Shown: positions 40,021-52,152 of the stretch, one piece after another
How the letters are laid out: each line of letters opens with the position of its first letter
How positions within the stretch are numbered: position 1 is the first letter of the stretch
Origin: Membranipora membranacea
Taxonomy: Eukaryota > Bryozoa > Gymnolaemata > Cheilostomatida > Membraniporidae
Direction: 5' to 3'
Assembly: GCA_914767715.1 (NCBI GenBank)
Contig: OU612075.1
Location: 5,084,001-5,148,000 of the forward strand
DNA length: 64,000 nucleotides
The notes under the pieces: model-generated
What the model saw: the letters and a program-made list of their open reading frames with translations, nothing else
The model's database searches: none
What the model was told of the DNA's origin: nothing
Made by a program: the position numbers and the translations under genes

Positions 40021-43000
40021 ATGGCTCAAGCAGAGGTCGTGGCTTCTGCTCAGATAATCACTGTGACTGAGGACCAATGTGGATACTGTCTAGAACTGGG
40101 GTCACGTCGTGTGGACCCTAGAACCCTTCCATGTGGACATTCCTTCTGTCTATTATGCCTACAGAATGACTTTAAGATAATTGATGCAGTCAGATGCCCA
40201 AATTGCAGGTTTGTATACATTGCTTCATAATGAAGAAGAATTGGTGTTGTCAAATTATATTTGTTGTGTAACCAGAATAGTCTTGTCATCACATTCGATT
40301 CAAGCCAGTGTGGCAAACACGATTGAACCTTATTTGTGCTGAAAATCTGTAGAGTAATAAAGTGCTTTGTCCTTGCTATTTCCTACATAGAGAAATTTGA
40401 TGTTTGAATTCAAATTTAGCAAATTGACAATAGCAATATTTTCTTTTCATAAAATTGAAGCCTAGTCACTAGTTTTAGTTAGGGATAGCTTTGTTCGCCA
40501 CGCAATTTTAGCAACCACAAACTGTGATGGAATGCTGATCGCCAAGGAGAGCTAAAAAGAGCATGTGACCCATTCAGGATTGTTGGATACCAACGCTGGA
40601 TACCAACACCTTCACCTTTTACAATAGCATGCTTCTTATATACCTGTTTCAGGATGCTGCTCTTAACATTCAAATTTCAATAGTGTTTTCTTCTCATGCG
40701 CGCCAACAAAATTGCCCATTTCAATACCACTCTATTTTGTGTTAATAGGAGATTTCCGGAAACGGCTATTGACCTAGAAAAGCTTCCCTTGGCAGGCTCA
40801 GAAGACAATGGCCTCAATAATGAGCAGATGTTTTGTGAAACATGCCATATTCAGTCAAAACAACGAGAAGCGACAAAATACTGTAAAAGATGTGATGCTG
40901 CTTTCTGTAAGGAGCATAACAAGGTATGTTATAATGTAAGCCAGTAAGAGTAGACCAAGAGTTGAGAGTAGCAAGGTGAATAATCAAAGTTTTTGGTGAA
41001 AATAAAATAGTCAATATATATACACATTGAAATTACCATGGTGAACGATAAAACCGGATATTTCCAGAACTAAAGATACTCTGTGGCTGACCAGTTGTGT
41101 CAATGCTAAGTGTCTATACAAAATATTTCAGGTCGTTATGCCAACTCAGGCAGGTATTTAGTAGTAGCTAGTTAGCCGTGAACAGTTGCTTGAAACAGGT
41201 AGTGATGTGTCACAGTATATGGTACAAATAATTACAATCATTTCAACTTGGAAAATCTTTTCTGATGATGAAGAGTGCAGTTGCAGAACTCAGTATACTG
41301 ATCTGAGCAAAGATTCCACTGCCGCTGTTTTAGGGGCATGAAGGAGTGTTCCCGAATCACAAGACTATAACTCCAGCAGAATGGTTAGAACTGAAGCCTA
41401 TAAGAGACTCAATGTTCTGTGAGCATCACAAGAGGTACCCAGTCACGACAGGATGTAAGCTCTGCTGGAGAGTATACTGTAATATCTGCCTCAGCAATGA
41501 AACAAACCAGCCTTGTTCAAGTGAGTGATCTCTTATACTGTTGGTCAATGCTGACAAGTGCTTGAGGAAAACTCGCAGTCCTACCAGGAAGGTGTCACTA
41601 TGAACTGAATGGAGGGGTGGAGGGTTGCAGATCTCAAAACAAAGGCGAATAGAATCAACTCCCCTTGAATTTGTGATTCAGGCTTGCAACTTGCTGGTCA
41701 AAAGTCATCACTCTGTGCATATTCACCTCGTTGTTAACTTTTTTTAATCATGTTGGCAGTGTTGGCGGTAGACGCCTGGCCTATTCTGTTTGAGGTGGCT
41801 GTCTATGCAAACTTAAAACCAGTATCTACTAACTGTTCGAAATTCAACCTACCACAACAACCACAGATAATAGGTGGAATCCCGATCCAGGTGGTGATGA
41901 GGAGAAATGGAATGCATAAATTTTCAGTGATCTCAGTAGCATGGTACAAAGAAGATTCTCTTTTCACTTTCAGGGTCGGACAATGGAATGCAGACCTCCC
42001 ATAAATTTGATATGCTACCAAACTTGGCTTGTCAGGCAAAGAATGAAGTCAGGGATACACTTGGAACTCTGCAATTGAAAAAAGATGAACTGGATGAGCT
42101 AGAAAAAGAATTCGGTATGATGATGGAAGTAATAGAAAGAAGTAAGGAGCAGACAATAGCAGAGCTTGAGTCTGCTCGAGAAAAGCAGGTTTGAACTTGT
42201 ATACTGTTAATCGATGTTGTTTTCAAGATGAGATAAGACCAATAATTGATAATAGGTAGCTTGTACTGTTCAATTCTTAGTGCATACACGACCGCCTCAT
42301 AGCGTGGTTTTGTCTCATTACATTGACAAACAGAAACCGACTCATGCACTTGTGGCTGTCTGAGCAAATGGGCAAGTACTGGTCTTATTATGCATACTTT
42401 AAACTGTGGAGCAATGCCAAGCTGTTTATGGTATAGGTTACGGATTACATTGACCGCTATGCTTGGGGATTAATGGTTTGTTGGGTGTGTTTGAGCGGTA
42501 TTCTGTTTTTTTGTTTTTTTTAAAAGTCATATCACATAAAATTAAACGTTAACATAATTTTCTACAGGTGGCAAGATTGACAGATGCTATGGAGAGAATA
42601 AACATCAGTCACAATGATATGAAAGAAAGGTTCCTAGACCGAATGCAACAGATTCAGTCTCAAGCCGAAGAATACTCTACCCTGGTAACACAGGTCCAGG
42701 TACAGATTGACAGAGGTATGGAGGAGGGTAAAAAGATCCACCATTGTAAGAGTGATGCTGATGTGATGAGACGACAGGCAGGACTGAGCCAGGCTGCAGA
42801 TTCTCTTCACAACATCACAGTCCCCCTGACTCTTGATGTTAACAATTGTTTGAAGTTGAGCGAGAAAGGTATGCAAGGAAGATGTCAAGATGCACTATGT
42901 GAAAATTATATGAGCACAAAAATACACAAGAATCTGTAAAATGGTGAAAGATATCTTGTATTGCCAAAACGTTTTCCAATTTCTTCCATCAAGTCCTTTG

Positions 43001-44596
43001 ATAATCAATCCATTACCTCAGTGTATTATATGAGTGCCACCATCTGAAAAATATAAAGCATCCATTTTCTCTTTATTGTAGGAAACGAACAGCCATTAGA
43101 ATCCAGCGTGGAGCTACTAGAGGCTCCTCTCACTCTTTACCTTAAAGAAGCTGACCTGATGTTGAACCATATAAATGTGCGAACCAATGCTCCCAAAGAA
43201 ATCATATTCTCTCATAGGGCTTCAAACACCAAGCTAAATGACGGACTTACAATTCCAGGAAACTGTCTACACTATGCAGAGGATGGGAAGCTTGTTGGTT
43301 ATTATTCTGATTCGTACCTTAGAATTGTGACAACAAAAAACCCAACTCAGATAGGGAGGTGTGCCATTGCCAGTTTTGTTACACAGTTGCAACTTGCAGG
43401 AAGACAAAAGCTTAAGGGTTATGCTCTCCATTCATCGGGCGCTAACTGTATGACGGTCTTAGTCAGCACAGAGGATTGTACTTCTACCTCACTTAATCTC
43501 AAAAAGTCAGTCTTGCTTGTGCGTGATTCGGTGCCATTTCCCATGATAAATTATTTTGCACTATTTGACAATGAAGTTGTTCTGTGCAAATCTAAGATAC
43601 AACCACACCTATATGTGTGGAACTCAGAAACAGATGAACGACGAAAAGTTCAGATTAAATTTGAGGAACCGACTGAAATATCTATTATTCTGTCTGGGCC
43701 AGATAGATCCGTCCTGTGTCTCTGTGAGGTGATCAACAATCAGATAACAAACACTTGGTACGAGCCAGAAGTAATACCTGACCCTCAACAGCCCAAGTCT
43801 TATCTAGCTCTAGTGGACATAGACAGTGGTGCTGTACTCTGGCAGCGCTTTCGTAAAAGTAATGAACTGTCGCTTAGCTATTCTGATGGCTTCTTCTACA
43901 TGCTTCATGAAGATTTCGACTCATTTCATGTGAAAGTGGAGATAGTAGATGCTCTATATGGTGAGCACAAGAGGATCATCTGACCCTCCTTATTCACCCA
44001 AATGTCCTGATGTCTAATCTAGAACAAAAAGTCAAAATAAATAAATAGATTAAATATGCGAAACAAAATCTGCCAGTTTTACGTTTGGACACAGGGATTT
44101 GTATCTGATCAATGAAAAATACTAGTTTTACCTGATGATTGTGTCAATATGACAATTTTACCCGACATTATCAAGAGAAGTTTCATCATTGTCAACACTT
44201 ATGAAGGCTGTATTGTTCAAAACAACAAATCTAATTCCTGACAGCCTCTGATAAGATTGTAGCTTTTCATAGCCTGGTCAGACAGTGGAGACCTATCAAA
44301 TTGCTCAACTGGGCCACAGTATTTGAGACACTTTGAAAAAGCCAGATTTCAAACCCAATTCTAGAAAAGTCCTCGTTGTAATTTCCCCTTTGCATAAAAC
44401 AAGAGACATCGCATGTTATATCTTCATGTTATTTGCTCTTACAGGTACAACAGTTTTAGAACCTGTAGATGTTCTCAGTCTCGAAAATTGGGTCTCTATT
44501 CAAGACTGCCAAGTTGTGAATGTAGACGGTGAGAAGAAGAAACTGATGATAAGAGACACCAAAAACAAGATTCATGTATTAAACCTGATATATTGA
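40021..44596 (+). CDS. TRIM-like RING/B-box/coiled-coil protein, probable E3 ubiquitin ligase
   Basis: Seven exons: 40021-40208, 40749-40923, 41334-41520, 41974-42188, 42568-42868, 43082-43960, 44445-44596; 2097 nt, 698 residues, all GT-AG and in phase. RING finger: C20, C23, C38, H40, C43, C46, C59, C62. A first B-box-like cluster follows (CETC...CKRC...C..H) and a second (CEHH...CKLC...C..C). Residues about 190-330 form a charged, heptad-like coiled coil (LKKDELDELEKEFGMM; LTDAMERINISHNDMKERF). The C-terminal 300 residues carry no SPRY domain; motifs such as LYVWNSETDE and YLALVDIDSGAVLWQ suggest a beta-propeller. Tripartite RING proteins usually ubiquitinate partners bound by the C-terminal domain. 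The start is the first ATG, 19 codons before the RING. A near-copy lies inverted at 49492-53911. Confidence 0.9.
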
Positions 44597-44875
44597 TGCT
44601 AGGCCTCATTTGCTAGCCTTGGACTCAGAGAGGGGCATAGACTGTTGCATTTGCTAACAAATGGCTTAAATTATTGACAACTGACAATTGACAACATGCT
44701 AAAAAGTTTATGGATATGTTTAAGGTCTTATACTCACTGTTAGATGATTTAGGTCTAGCGGAGGCTCCACTAAGTAACAATTCATTAAGGCTACATTGTA
44801 ACATTGAAATCAGATGACCTCGTCAAGGGACATGGGATGCTAAAAAAGTAGAGACAGCGGAGCCCAGGTAACTCT

Positions 44876-45108
44876 TCTTTCCCTCGTTTTATAATTGGAG
44901 AAATACTTTTTTCGTTTACCCTGTTTTCGTAATTGAATGATGTGAACAACTGGAGAAAGGTTAATTTTTCCTCTCCTTGTTTATGGCACTGAATTATTTG
45001 AACTTTGCGGAATGCTAGTTTCTTTACATTCCCCTCGTTTTGTAGTTGAACGATGCGAACTTGGAGAAATGCTAATTTTCCTTTCCTTGTTTATGGCACT
45101 GAATAAAT
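44876..45108. repeat. Tandem repeat, period about 110 bp
   Basis: Two units end in CCTTGTTTATGGCACTGAAT (44975-44994 and 45085-45104), each with CCTCGTTTT/CTGTTTTCGTA upstream and GGAGAAA in the middle; a partial third unit leads. Lies 280 bp after the TRIM-like stop. Confidence 0.75.
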
Positions 45109-45919
45109 TGTGGTTTTCTGTGACAAAAACACGTTTTTTTAAAGTGGATTTTTGTAATCATAAAAATAGCTAATGTACAGCTGACATGTCCGGCCTTTAG
45201 TTGCTACTAAAACAGCACTAAGGTCCAAGGCATGTCAGCTTTTTAAAACACGAAGAGCCAACATACCTATTGGAATGACTATCCTTACGAGTATTTTCAT
45301 ATCACAGATTTTTTTCATGACTTCATTGCTGTATTTATGACAGATTGCTGTACTTTACACACCATAATGGTATAAGGTTCGTTAAAATAAAATGTAGTAA
45401 ATCAAGTAAATCAGATAGTAATATTTCTTCTCCCCTGACCTCGTGAGTAGAACCTGGATGATGTACAAGTAACGTGCAACACCATTTTACACGATAAAAC
45501 AGTGATTGGGAATGAATATAGAGATAAAACAGATTCATCTCTAAAATTACTTTCATAGAGAAATAAATTATTCAATCTACTGAGAGACCAAAGCAATACT
45601 TCTGTCTTGCAGCTAGTTCTGTTATTTGCTTATGTTTAATTTCTCCTGACTATGAAAATATATTATTTATTTTTAGCTTGTGCGGAAAATATCAGTAATT
45701 AAGTATTTGGAAGTGGTAGGTTTTCGAGCTGCTATAGCACTAGGAACAAATACCTCATAGATGAGAAGGGGAGCAATTTCTAATACTTTAGTTTTTACCC
45801 AGTTTTGATATGAACTTTTAAAATGAAACTTTTACACATATTCCGTGGCAGCCTCTGCCGATCTTGTCACTTCCATTTGCACTTTCGGATGGATAAGGTT
45901 TGTCAGTGGTTTCTAGTAC
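45109..45919. other. Intergenic, nothing recognised
   Basis: One small inverted pair AGCTGACATG / CATGTCAGCT at 45179-45240; otherwise AT-rich sequence without coding signs. Confidence 0.45.
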
Positions 45920-46880
45920 AGTTTTTCACGCTGATCGCAATGGTAACAATGTACCTTACACTAAGTTGCACAATGGGCCGCTTATTGCCACAAACGCTGC
46001 CGGTAAAAGGGAAAGTGATCAAAAAATGATGATATGTTTGCAAAACATCCAAAATCTGAAGGAGCATGTCGTGATTAGTGGATCTACGATCTGAGATGCA
46101 GCCAACAACGGTTGCAATACCCCTTTTATCACCTGTGTATAACTATCATTAAAGAGAAACTTCTTTTTCAATTGTGCTGCTGCCCAAAAAACAGGCTTCT
46201 GATTTTTTTATGGTGACTGTGTATTGACCCTCCTATTGCATGACAACAGTTTTTAATGCTCTGAGTGTGTCGTTTTTCAATAAGCGCGTATTCTTAGGTT
46301 TCCTTTATAGTATCGTCTTTTTAAAGTTATATAGCGTGCAAAGCAAAAGTTAACTCCTTCAAGTATCATCAGAAAGGCGTAATGCTGGAAAAAAATGTTT
46401 GGTCATTGATGGAGTCAATACAAAACACCATACAAAAATCAGATCAATACGAACATTCGAAGTCAGTTTTCGAGGCGTCTGCAAAATAGAAAAGTAGTAT
46501 AGTGTCGTTTCAATGATAGTTATATACAGGTGATATAAGTGGGTATTGCAACCGTTGTTGGCCAAATCATATCATTATTTTTTCATCACTTTCCCTTTTG
46601 TCGGCAGCGTTTTTAACTTTATCACTTTTTATAAGGTTGGTCATTCATTCAATATTTGAGATATCATACTATCATATTATACCAAAAACTGACCAAGGTA
46701 TGTATGAATCTAATTGCAGAGTTTGAGTAGCCCTTTTCCTAAGGTGAGCACAGGACAGACCTTTGAAATCTCCAAAAAAACAGCAATTTTGGCCATTTTA
46801 GGCAGCGTTTTTGGCAATTTGCTGCCTATTGTGCAACTTTTTGTAAGGTACATCATCACCATTGCGACTGCCTCAAAAAA
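45920..46880. repeat. Large imperfect palindrome, about 0.95 kb
   Basis: Left and right halves are inverted copies around about 46315. CCAACAACGGTTGCAATACC (left) matches the complement of 46546-46562. GATTTTTTTATGGTG matches near 46433. GCAATGGTAACAATGTACC matches near 46845-46865. The inner block AAAAGGGAAAGTGAT also matches at 46586-46600, so the right half carries an extra segment. No open frame of note. Confidence 0.75.
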
Positions 46881-47151
46881 CTACCCTAGAATCCACTCTT
46901 AGAATTGATCCATCCAATTTCGCAAATGAAGTTGCGTTTCTAGCCACATTTTTGGTAGGCTGCCACTGGACTACCAACTACTGCAGAAATAGCTTCTAGC
47001 CTATAAATATATATATATATATTCCGTGGTTTATCTGTAGTCTTCAGGTCTTTTAAATTGTATGTCACCATGAAACAGGAAACGTCAACATAAGATTTCA
47101 TGTTTGGATGTCCCATTGAGAAGCTAGCAGCAGTGTACACACGTATACCAT

Positions 47152-47410
47152 GGAGCCATTTGATACAACAGTGTTAGGATAACTAGAGCTGTACCAATAG
47201 TATAAGATAACAATAGCAAATGCTAACAATCAACACTCTCATTGTTAACATGTGCTATTGTACAATATTGTCCCTTTCACCCAACTTGACAAGGTGTCCA
47301 TGTTCCCTCAATGGCCATGAATTCGGACCTCTCAAGATCTACACTGCAGACATGACTACCCAACAAAACCTGGCATCAAATCCAATAATATTAGCCATTA
47401 GACTATAAAG
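47152..47410 (+). repeat. Inverted duplicate of 49062-49270
   Basis: About 200 bp (AACTAGAGCTGTACCAATAG, CAATCAACACTCTCATTGTT, CACCCAACTTGACAAGGTG) recurs in reverse complement at 49062-49270. Relative to each TRIM copy both read in the same downstream direction, so they probably belong to the same inverted duplication. A trace of the LINE end is visible at 47380-47405. Confidence 0.8.
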
Positions 47411-48584
47411 AACAACAACAAATCACAATGAAATGAAAAATCCCATCATATTTATAATATTCTGTAATTTCAAAGCAGCTTCCATTCTGTTACAAAAAAA
47501 TATGACAGGCTATCTGTGTTACCTCAATGGCAGGGAATCGCTGCACAACATGCGATGTAAATTTTCATTTTAATACTGGACCATACATGTTAACGTAGGT
47601 ATGTAATGTTATGAGAAACAGAATATTAATCTGTTAATAATCCTGTCAATTTATATATACCCTTCTATATATAATATATATTTGGTGACAAATCAAACAG
47701 ACAAATCAAAGACAAACCAGCTAAATCGAAAATTTATCTATTTATCTAGTTTTGCATTACAAGCTGATTTTATATGAAACATATCTTTATTTCAATCAAT
47801 CTAAAGATTATTTTCTATAGAGTTTGGGATAATCTTGATTGGAATGTGATACTGGCACCAGTTTAAACTCAAAGGTACAATTCATGTATTTGGGTTGTGA
47901 GCTAGTCACATTGTTCTGAAAGCAATCCTAGACTAATCTGTTTGTCAAATAGTAATTTGGGAAGTCATAGTTAAATTGGCTTTCAAATTCGTGCAATGGA
48001 TGTAATGCCTGCAATCCGCACTGTGTATCAGCGTTTCCAATACAGAAACATCATAAGGATATAAATAACAACAGGGATTCCAAAAACGTAACGGAAAACT
48101 TTGATTGCAACATTTCGCCCTGGCAAGCCATTTAGCTTCCATACAGTTACACAATTTTATGAAAGAATTTGATCAAACTTGCAGGATGAAAGTAATTTTA
48201 CAAAACTGTTAGGGACACAGGGGATCAGGGCAGGATATTTATATCAACCATGTTTCAACTATAGGGCGTAATTTGATGCCTGTCAGTAGAATTTTGAATG
48301 AATTTATTTGCTTTCGTGTGCAATATATAGAAGCGGGAGAAAGGCACTGCTAACTTTTTCTCTACCATACAATATTGAAAACTGCAATCAGAGGGCGAGC
48401 AGGTGTAGGGGGTGGTGGTTGATAAAGAATTGTGTTTGGATTGACTGCATTACTCTTGAATTTGTACGAGGCCTCGAAATGCATCAAGCCCTAGCATTAT
48501 GATTCTTATGTGCCCTATATTGTACGTGACCAGCTGTTGCCGCTTCCAAAATCGTTCCGCGCTATTGTATCAGCCAACATTGAG
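47411..48584. other. Centre of the inverted duplication, nothing recognised
   Basis: AT-rich sequence between the inverted copies. Small open frames lack known motifs. Confidence 0.4.
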
Positions 48585-48784
48585 GAGGTAGCTTAGTTGG
48601 TTAGAGCTCCTGCGCCTCAAATCCTGATGCAATCTATTGACTACTGGGCTCAATTGACACTCCAGGTGTGCTCTGGCATGCCTGCAAACTGAGAGCAACT
48701 TCGCGCCGTATATGGCGGCCGCACCTTTAAGGCACTGCATTTCTCAGTCTTCGGACAAAAACCAAAAACTTGTGATTTTAACCC
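48585..48784 (+). mobile_element. tRNA-derived SINE, copy 4
   Basis: A-box-like GTAGCTTAGTTGGTTAGAGC at the start, a decayed B box (CAAATCCTGATGC), then GGTGTGCTCTGGCATGCCTG, CTGAGAGCAAC, GGCGGCCGCACC and a 3' end GTGATTTTA. Confidence 0.8.
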
Positions 48785-48849
48785 ACCCACATATACGATT
48801 GATATGAAGATGTTTTTTTAGTTTTGCTTCCAATAATTAATTTCCCAAA

Positions 48850-49091
48850 TCCCATTTCAAGCCTCCAGCGATGTAGCTAATATTAAGTCTGTAATTGCCT
48901 ACGCCTGCCCTGCATGGTACAATAAGGTATCAGACACCGACAAAACAAGACTAGAGAGGATCCATCGCTCTGCTACTCAGATAATGCTGCCATTATCTAA
49001 CAATCTAGCACTGTTATTGGATTTGATTCCCCTTCAGCCAACTGCTGCCAGGGTTGATTGGAAAGTCATGAGTCTGCAGTGTCAATCTTGA
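48850..49091 (+). mobile_element. LINE 3' coding remnant (CR1/L2-like)
   Basis: One plus-strand frame reads KSVIAYACPAWYNKVS, then TRLERIHRSATQIMLP, the pattern found after the RT domain of CR1/L2/jockey-type LINEs, and ends at a TGA near 49091. Only this C-terminal piece remains. Confidence 0.75.
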
Positions 49092-49640
49092 GTGGTCCCA
49101 ATTCACGGCCATCGAGGTAACATGGCCACCTTATCAAGTTGGGTGAAAGGTCTAAGTTTGTTCAATAGCACATGTAAACAATGAGAGTGTTGATTGTTTG
49201 CAGTTGCAGTTGCAGTTGCTACTGTTATCCTATATTATTGGTACAGCTCTATTTATCCTACAGGTAATGGAATGAATTCTATAGCAATGTGGGAAGATAA
49301 CTCTTACAAACTAAAACCTTGTTTGTCACGAACAAAATCTGTAGTGTATTGTCTATTTTGTTCATACCATCCGTAGTCTCTATATGGGCTATGGCATATA
49401 TTATAATATGTAAAGACGCTGTGCCATGCACCCAGATTATCACAGAAATAAAGGTCCGATATCAAGACATGCCATAACAAGGTTTACTGATTCAATAAAC
49501 CACATTAAATACATGGATCTTGTTTGTGCTGTTTCTTATCATCAGTTTCTTCTTCCCATCTACATTCAGAACTCGACAGTCTCTAAAACAGTTGTATGTC
49601 CCGAAAGGAAATACATCCACAGGTTGTAAAACTGTTGTTC

Positions 49641-50119
49641 CTGTAAAAGCAAATAACTAGTCAAGTTTCTTGTCTCTGCGGATGATGGTGATTTTATTCT
49701 AGAATTGTGACCAAAATCTTAATTTTGCAATTTGTAACCTCAATCAAATATAAATAAGGCTCAGTATCTGATACACATTGCAAAATTTATATTTGATTGA
49801 GGAATTTCGGATGACTTCATTGGCTGTCCAAATTTTGAGTACTCACAAGGTCATGAATAGTTTTTTGATCGTGGTTTGTCAATTATATGATTCGTTGTAC
49901 TAATTCCCAACAAAGTAGCCTCCATCAGCGTGTCTGATCATGTAAAAATTTCTGCTAATAATGTGAGGTAAAATTGTCATATTATTATAAACATCAACAT
50001 TTGATGAAACAAGCTACGAATTCACATGGATCGGCTTATAGAGAATCTTTGTCCCAGTTTAGTCATCTGAACTCAATTTCTATGAACTAATTACCACGGT
50101 ATGAGGGCTTTAAGCTTAC
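49641..50119. other. Pseudogene intron with an AT-rich hairpin
   Basis: CCTCAATCAAATATAAAT and ATTTATATTTGATTGAGG (49738-49802) can form an 18-bp stem. Nothing else recognised. Confidence 0.6.
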
Positions 50120-51734
50120 CATAGAGTGCATCAACTATCTCCACTTTTGTTTCGTATTTTGGGTGGCCACCTGCATGCAACATGTAGAAGAAGCCATCAG
50201 AATAGCAGATTTATAGTACTTAGGAAATATGGATCCCTTTCACGAAAGCGCTGCCAGAGTATAGCTCCACTGTCTATGTCCACTAGAGCTAGAGAAGGCT
50301 TGGGTCGTGTAGGTATAAGTTTTATTTCTGTTGGCTCGTACCAAGTGTTCGTTGTCTGATTGATTACCACCTTCGTACAGGAACACATGGCAGATCTTAC
50401 TGGCCAAGAAAGAATAAAGTTTATTCTCGTCGGTTCTTCAAAGTGGATCTGTACTTGACACCGCTCATCTGTTTCAGAGTTCCACAAATATAGTTGTGGT
50501 TGTGTTTCAGACTTGCAGAGCACAACTTCGTCGTCAAATATGCAAAGGAACTGATCGTGGCAAATGTCACAGAATTGCGTGCAAGTGAGGCTGTGCTCTT
50601 TAGATGAGGAAGATGTACAATCTTCTGCGCTGACTAAGACTGTCATACAGTTACTCCCAAAGCAATTTAAACCATTGGGAGAATGGAGAGCATAAACATG
50701 CAACTTTTGTTTTCCCACAAGTTGGAGCTGCGTAACATTGTCCTCAATATTACATTGACTCAGTTGACTTAAGTTTGTTGTTCTCGTGATTCTCAAATAA
50801 GAAGATGAGCAGTTATTCTGTTTGGGAAGAAAACCGGCGATTTGTCCGTTCTCTGTGTATGCCAGACAGTTGCTTTGAACTGAATTTTCATTATTTAGCC
50901 CAGTGTTAGAAGCCACATGAGAAAATTTAAATTCTTTCGGAGCATTGGTGCGGACAGTTATATGTTTTAACTCTAGGTCAGCTTCTTTGAGGTAAAGAGT
51001 GAGAGGAGTCTCTAGTAGTTCTACGGTTGATTCTAATGGCTGTTGGTTAACTACAATGAAAGACAGAATGAATTTGTTTTCCTTAATGGATGACAGCACG
51101 CAGTTAATAAGGTGAGGTTGAACACTGAAGGACTAGAGTAAAGAAAAAGAATGGGAAAGGTGACCCCGATACAAAACATTTTCTATCAATTTGCAGACAT
51201 AGTTTTTTTACTCATTTCATTTGTGCAGAAAACTGGAAAAAGAACTTTCCGCTCATACCTTTCTCGCTCAACTTCAAACAGCTTCTATCGCCAAGCGTCA
51301 GAGGGACTGTGATATTGTGGAGAGATTCTGCAGCCCGGCTCAGTCCTGTCTGTCTCTTCATCATATCAGCATCACACTTACAATGGTGGATTTTTTACCC
51401 TCCTCCATTCCTCTGTCAATCTGTGCCTGGACCCAGGTTACTAGGGTAGCATATGCTTCGGCTTGAGCCTGAATCTGCTGCATGCAGCTAAGAAATTGGA
51501 CTTTCATCTCATCATGACTGGTGTTAATTTTCTCTATAGCATCTGTCAATCTGGACACCTGAAGAAAATGATGTCTACATTCAATCAATGTCACACTACC
51601 AAAATGGTTGGTTTTAAAAAATCATTACATCACTAATTTTCAAAGCTAGACCCAAGCTGCTCTCAACTCACCATGAACATTTTGAGCAACAATAATAATA
51701 TGTTTCAAATACATATATGAATTTTAGTTAAAAA

Positions 51735-51830
51735 TGTACACAAGTACACACATGTTGGTACGCAAACACATACAAATGTACACATACACACCCACGTGCA
51801 CGCATGGACACATGCACACACATTACAGAA
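51735..51830. repeat. CA-rich minisatellite
   Basis: Irregular ACACATAC/ACACGCA units in the intron between pseudogene exons 5 and 4. Confidence 0.8.
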
Positions 51831-52152
51831 GTGCTAGGATAGTTTTACATAACTAGAACAGTCAAAGCTGCAGCCTGATTACCAAACACTTGGCCATCTT
51901 GTCTTTCAATAACTGTAGACAGGTATACAAGTTCAAACCTGCTTTTCTCGAGCACCCTTGAGTTCTGCTATGGTCTGCTCCTTACTTTCTTCTATAACTT
52001 CCATTATCCTACCCAATTCTTTTTCTAGCTGATCAAGTTCATCCTTCTTTAATTATGAGAGCCCAGTGTATCTCTAACTTCATGTTGTGCTTGACAAGCC
52101 AAGTTTTGGAGCACATCAAATTTATGGGTGGTTTGAATTCCATCGTCTGTAC

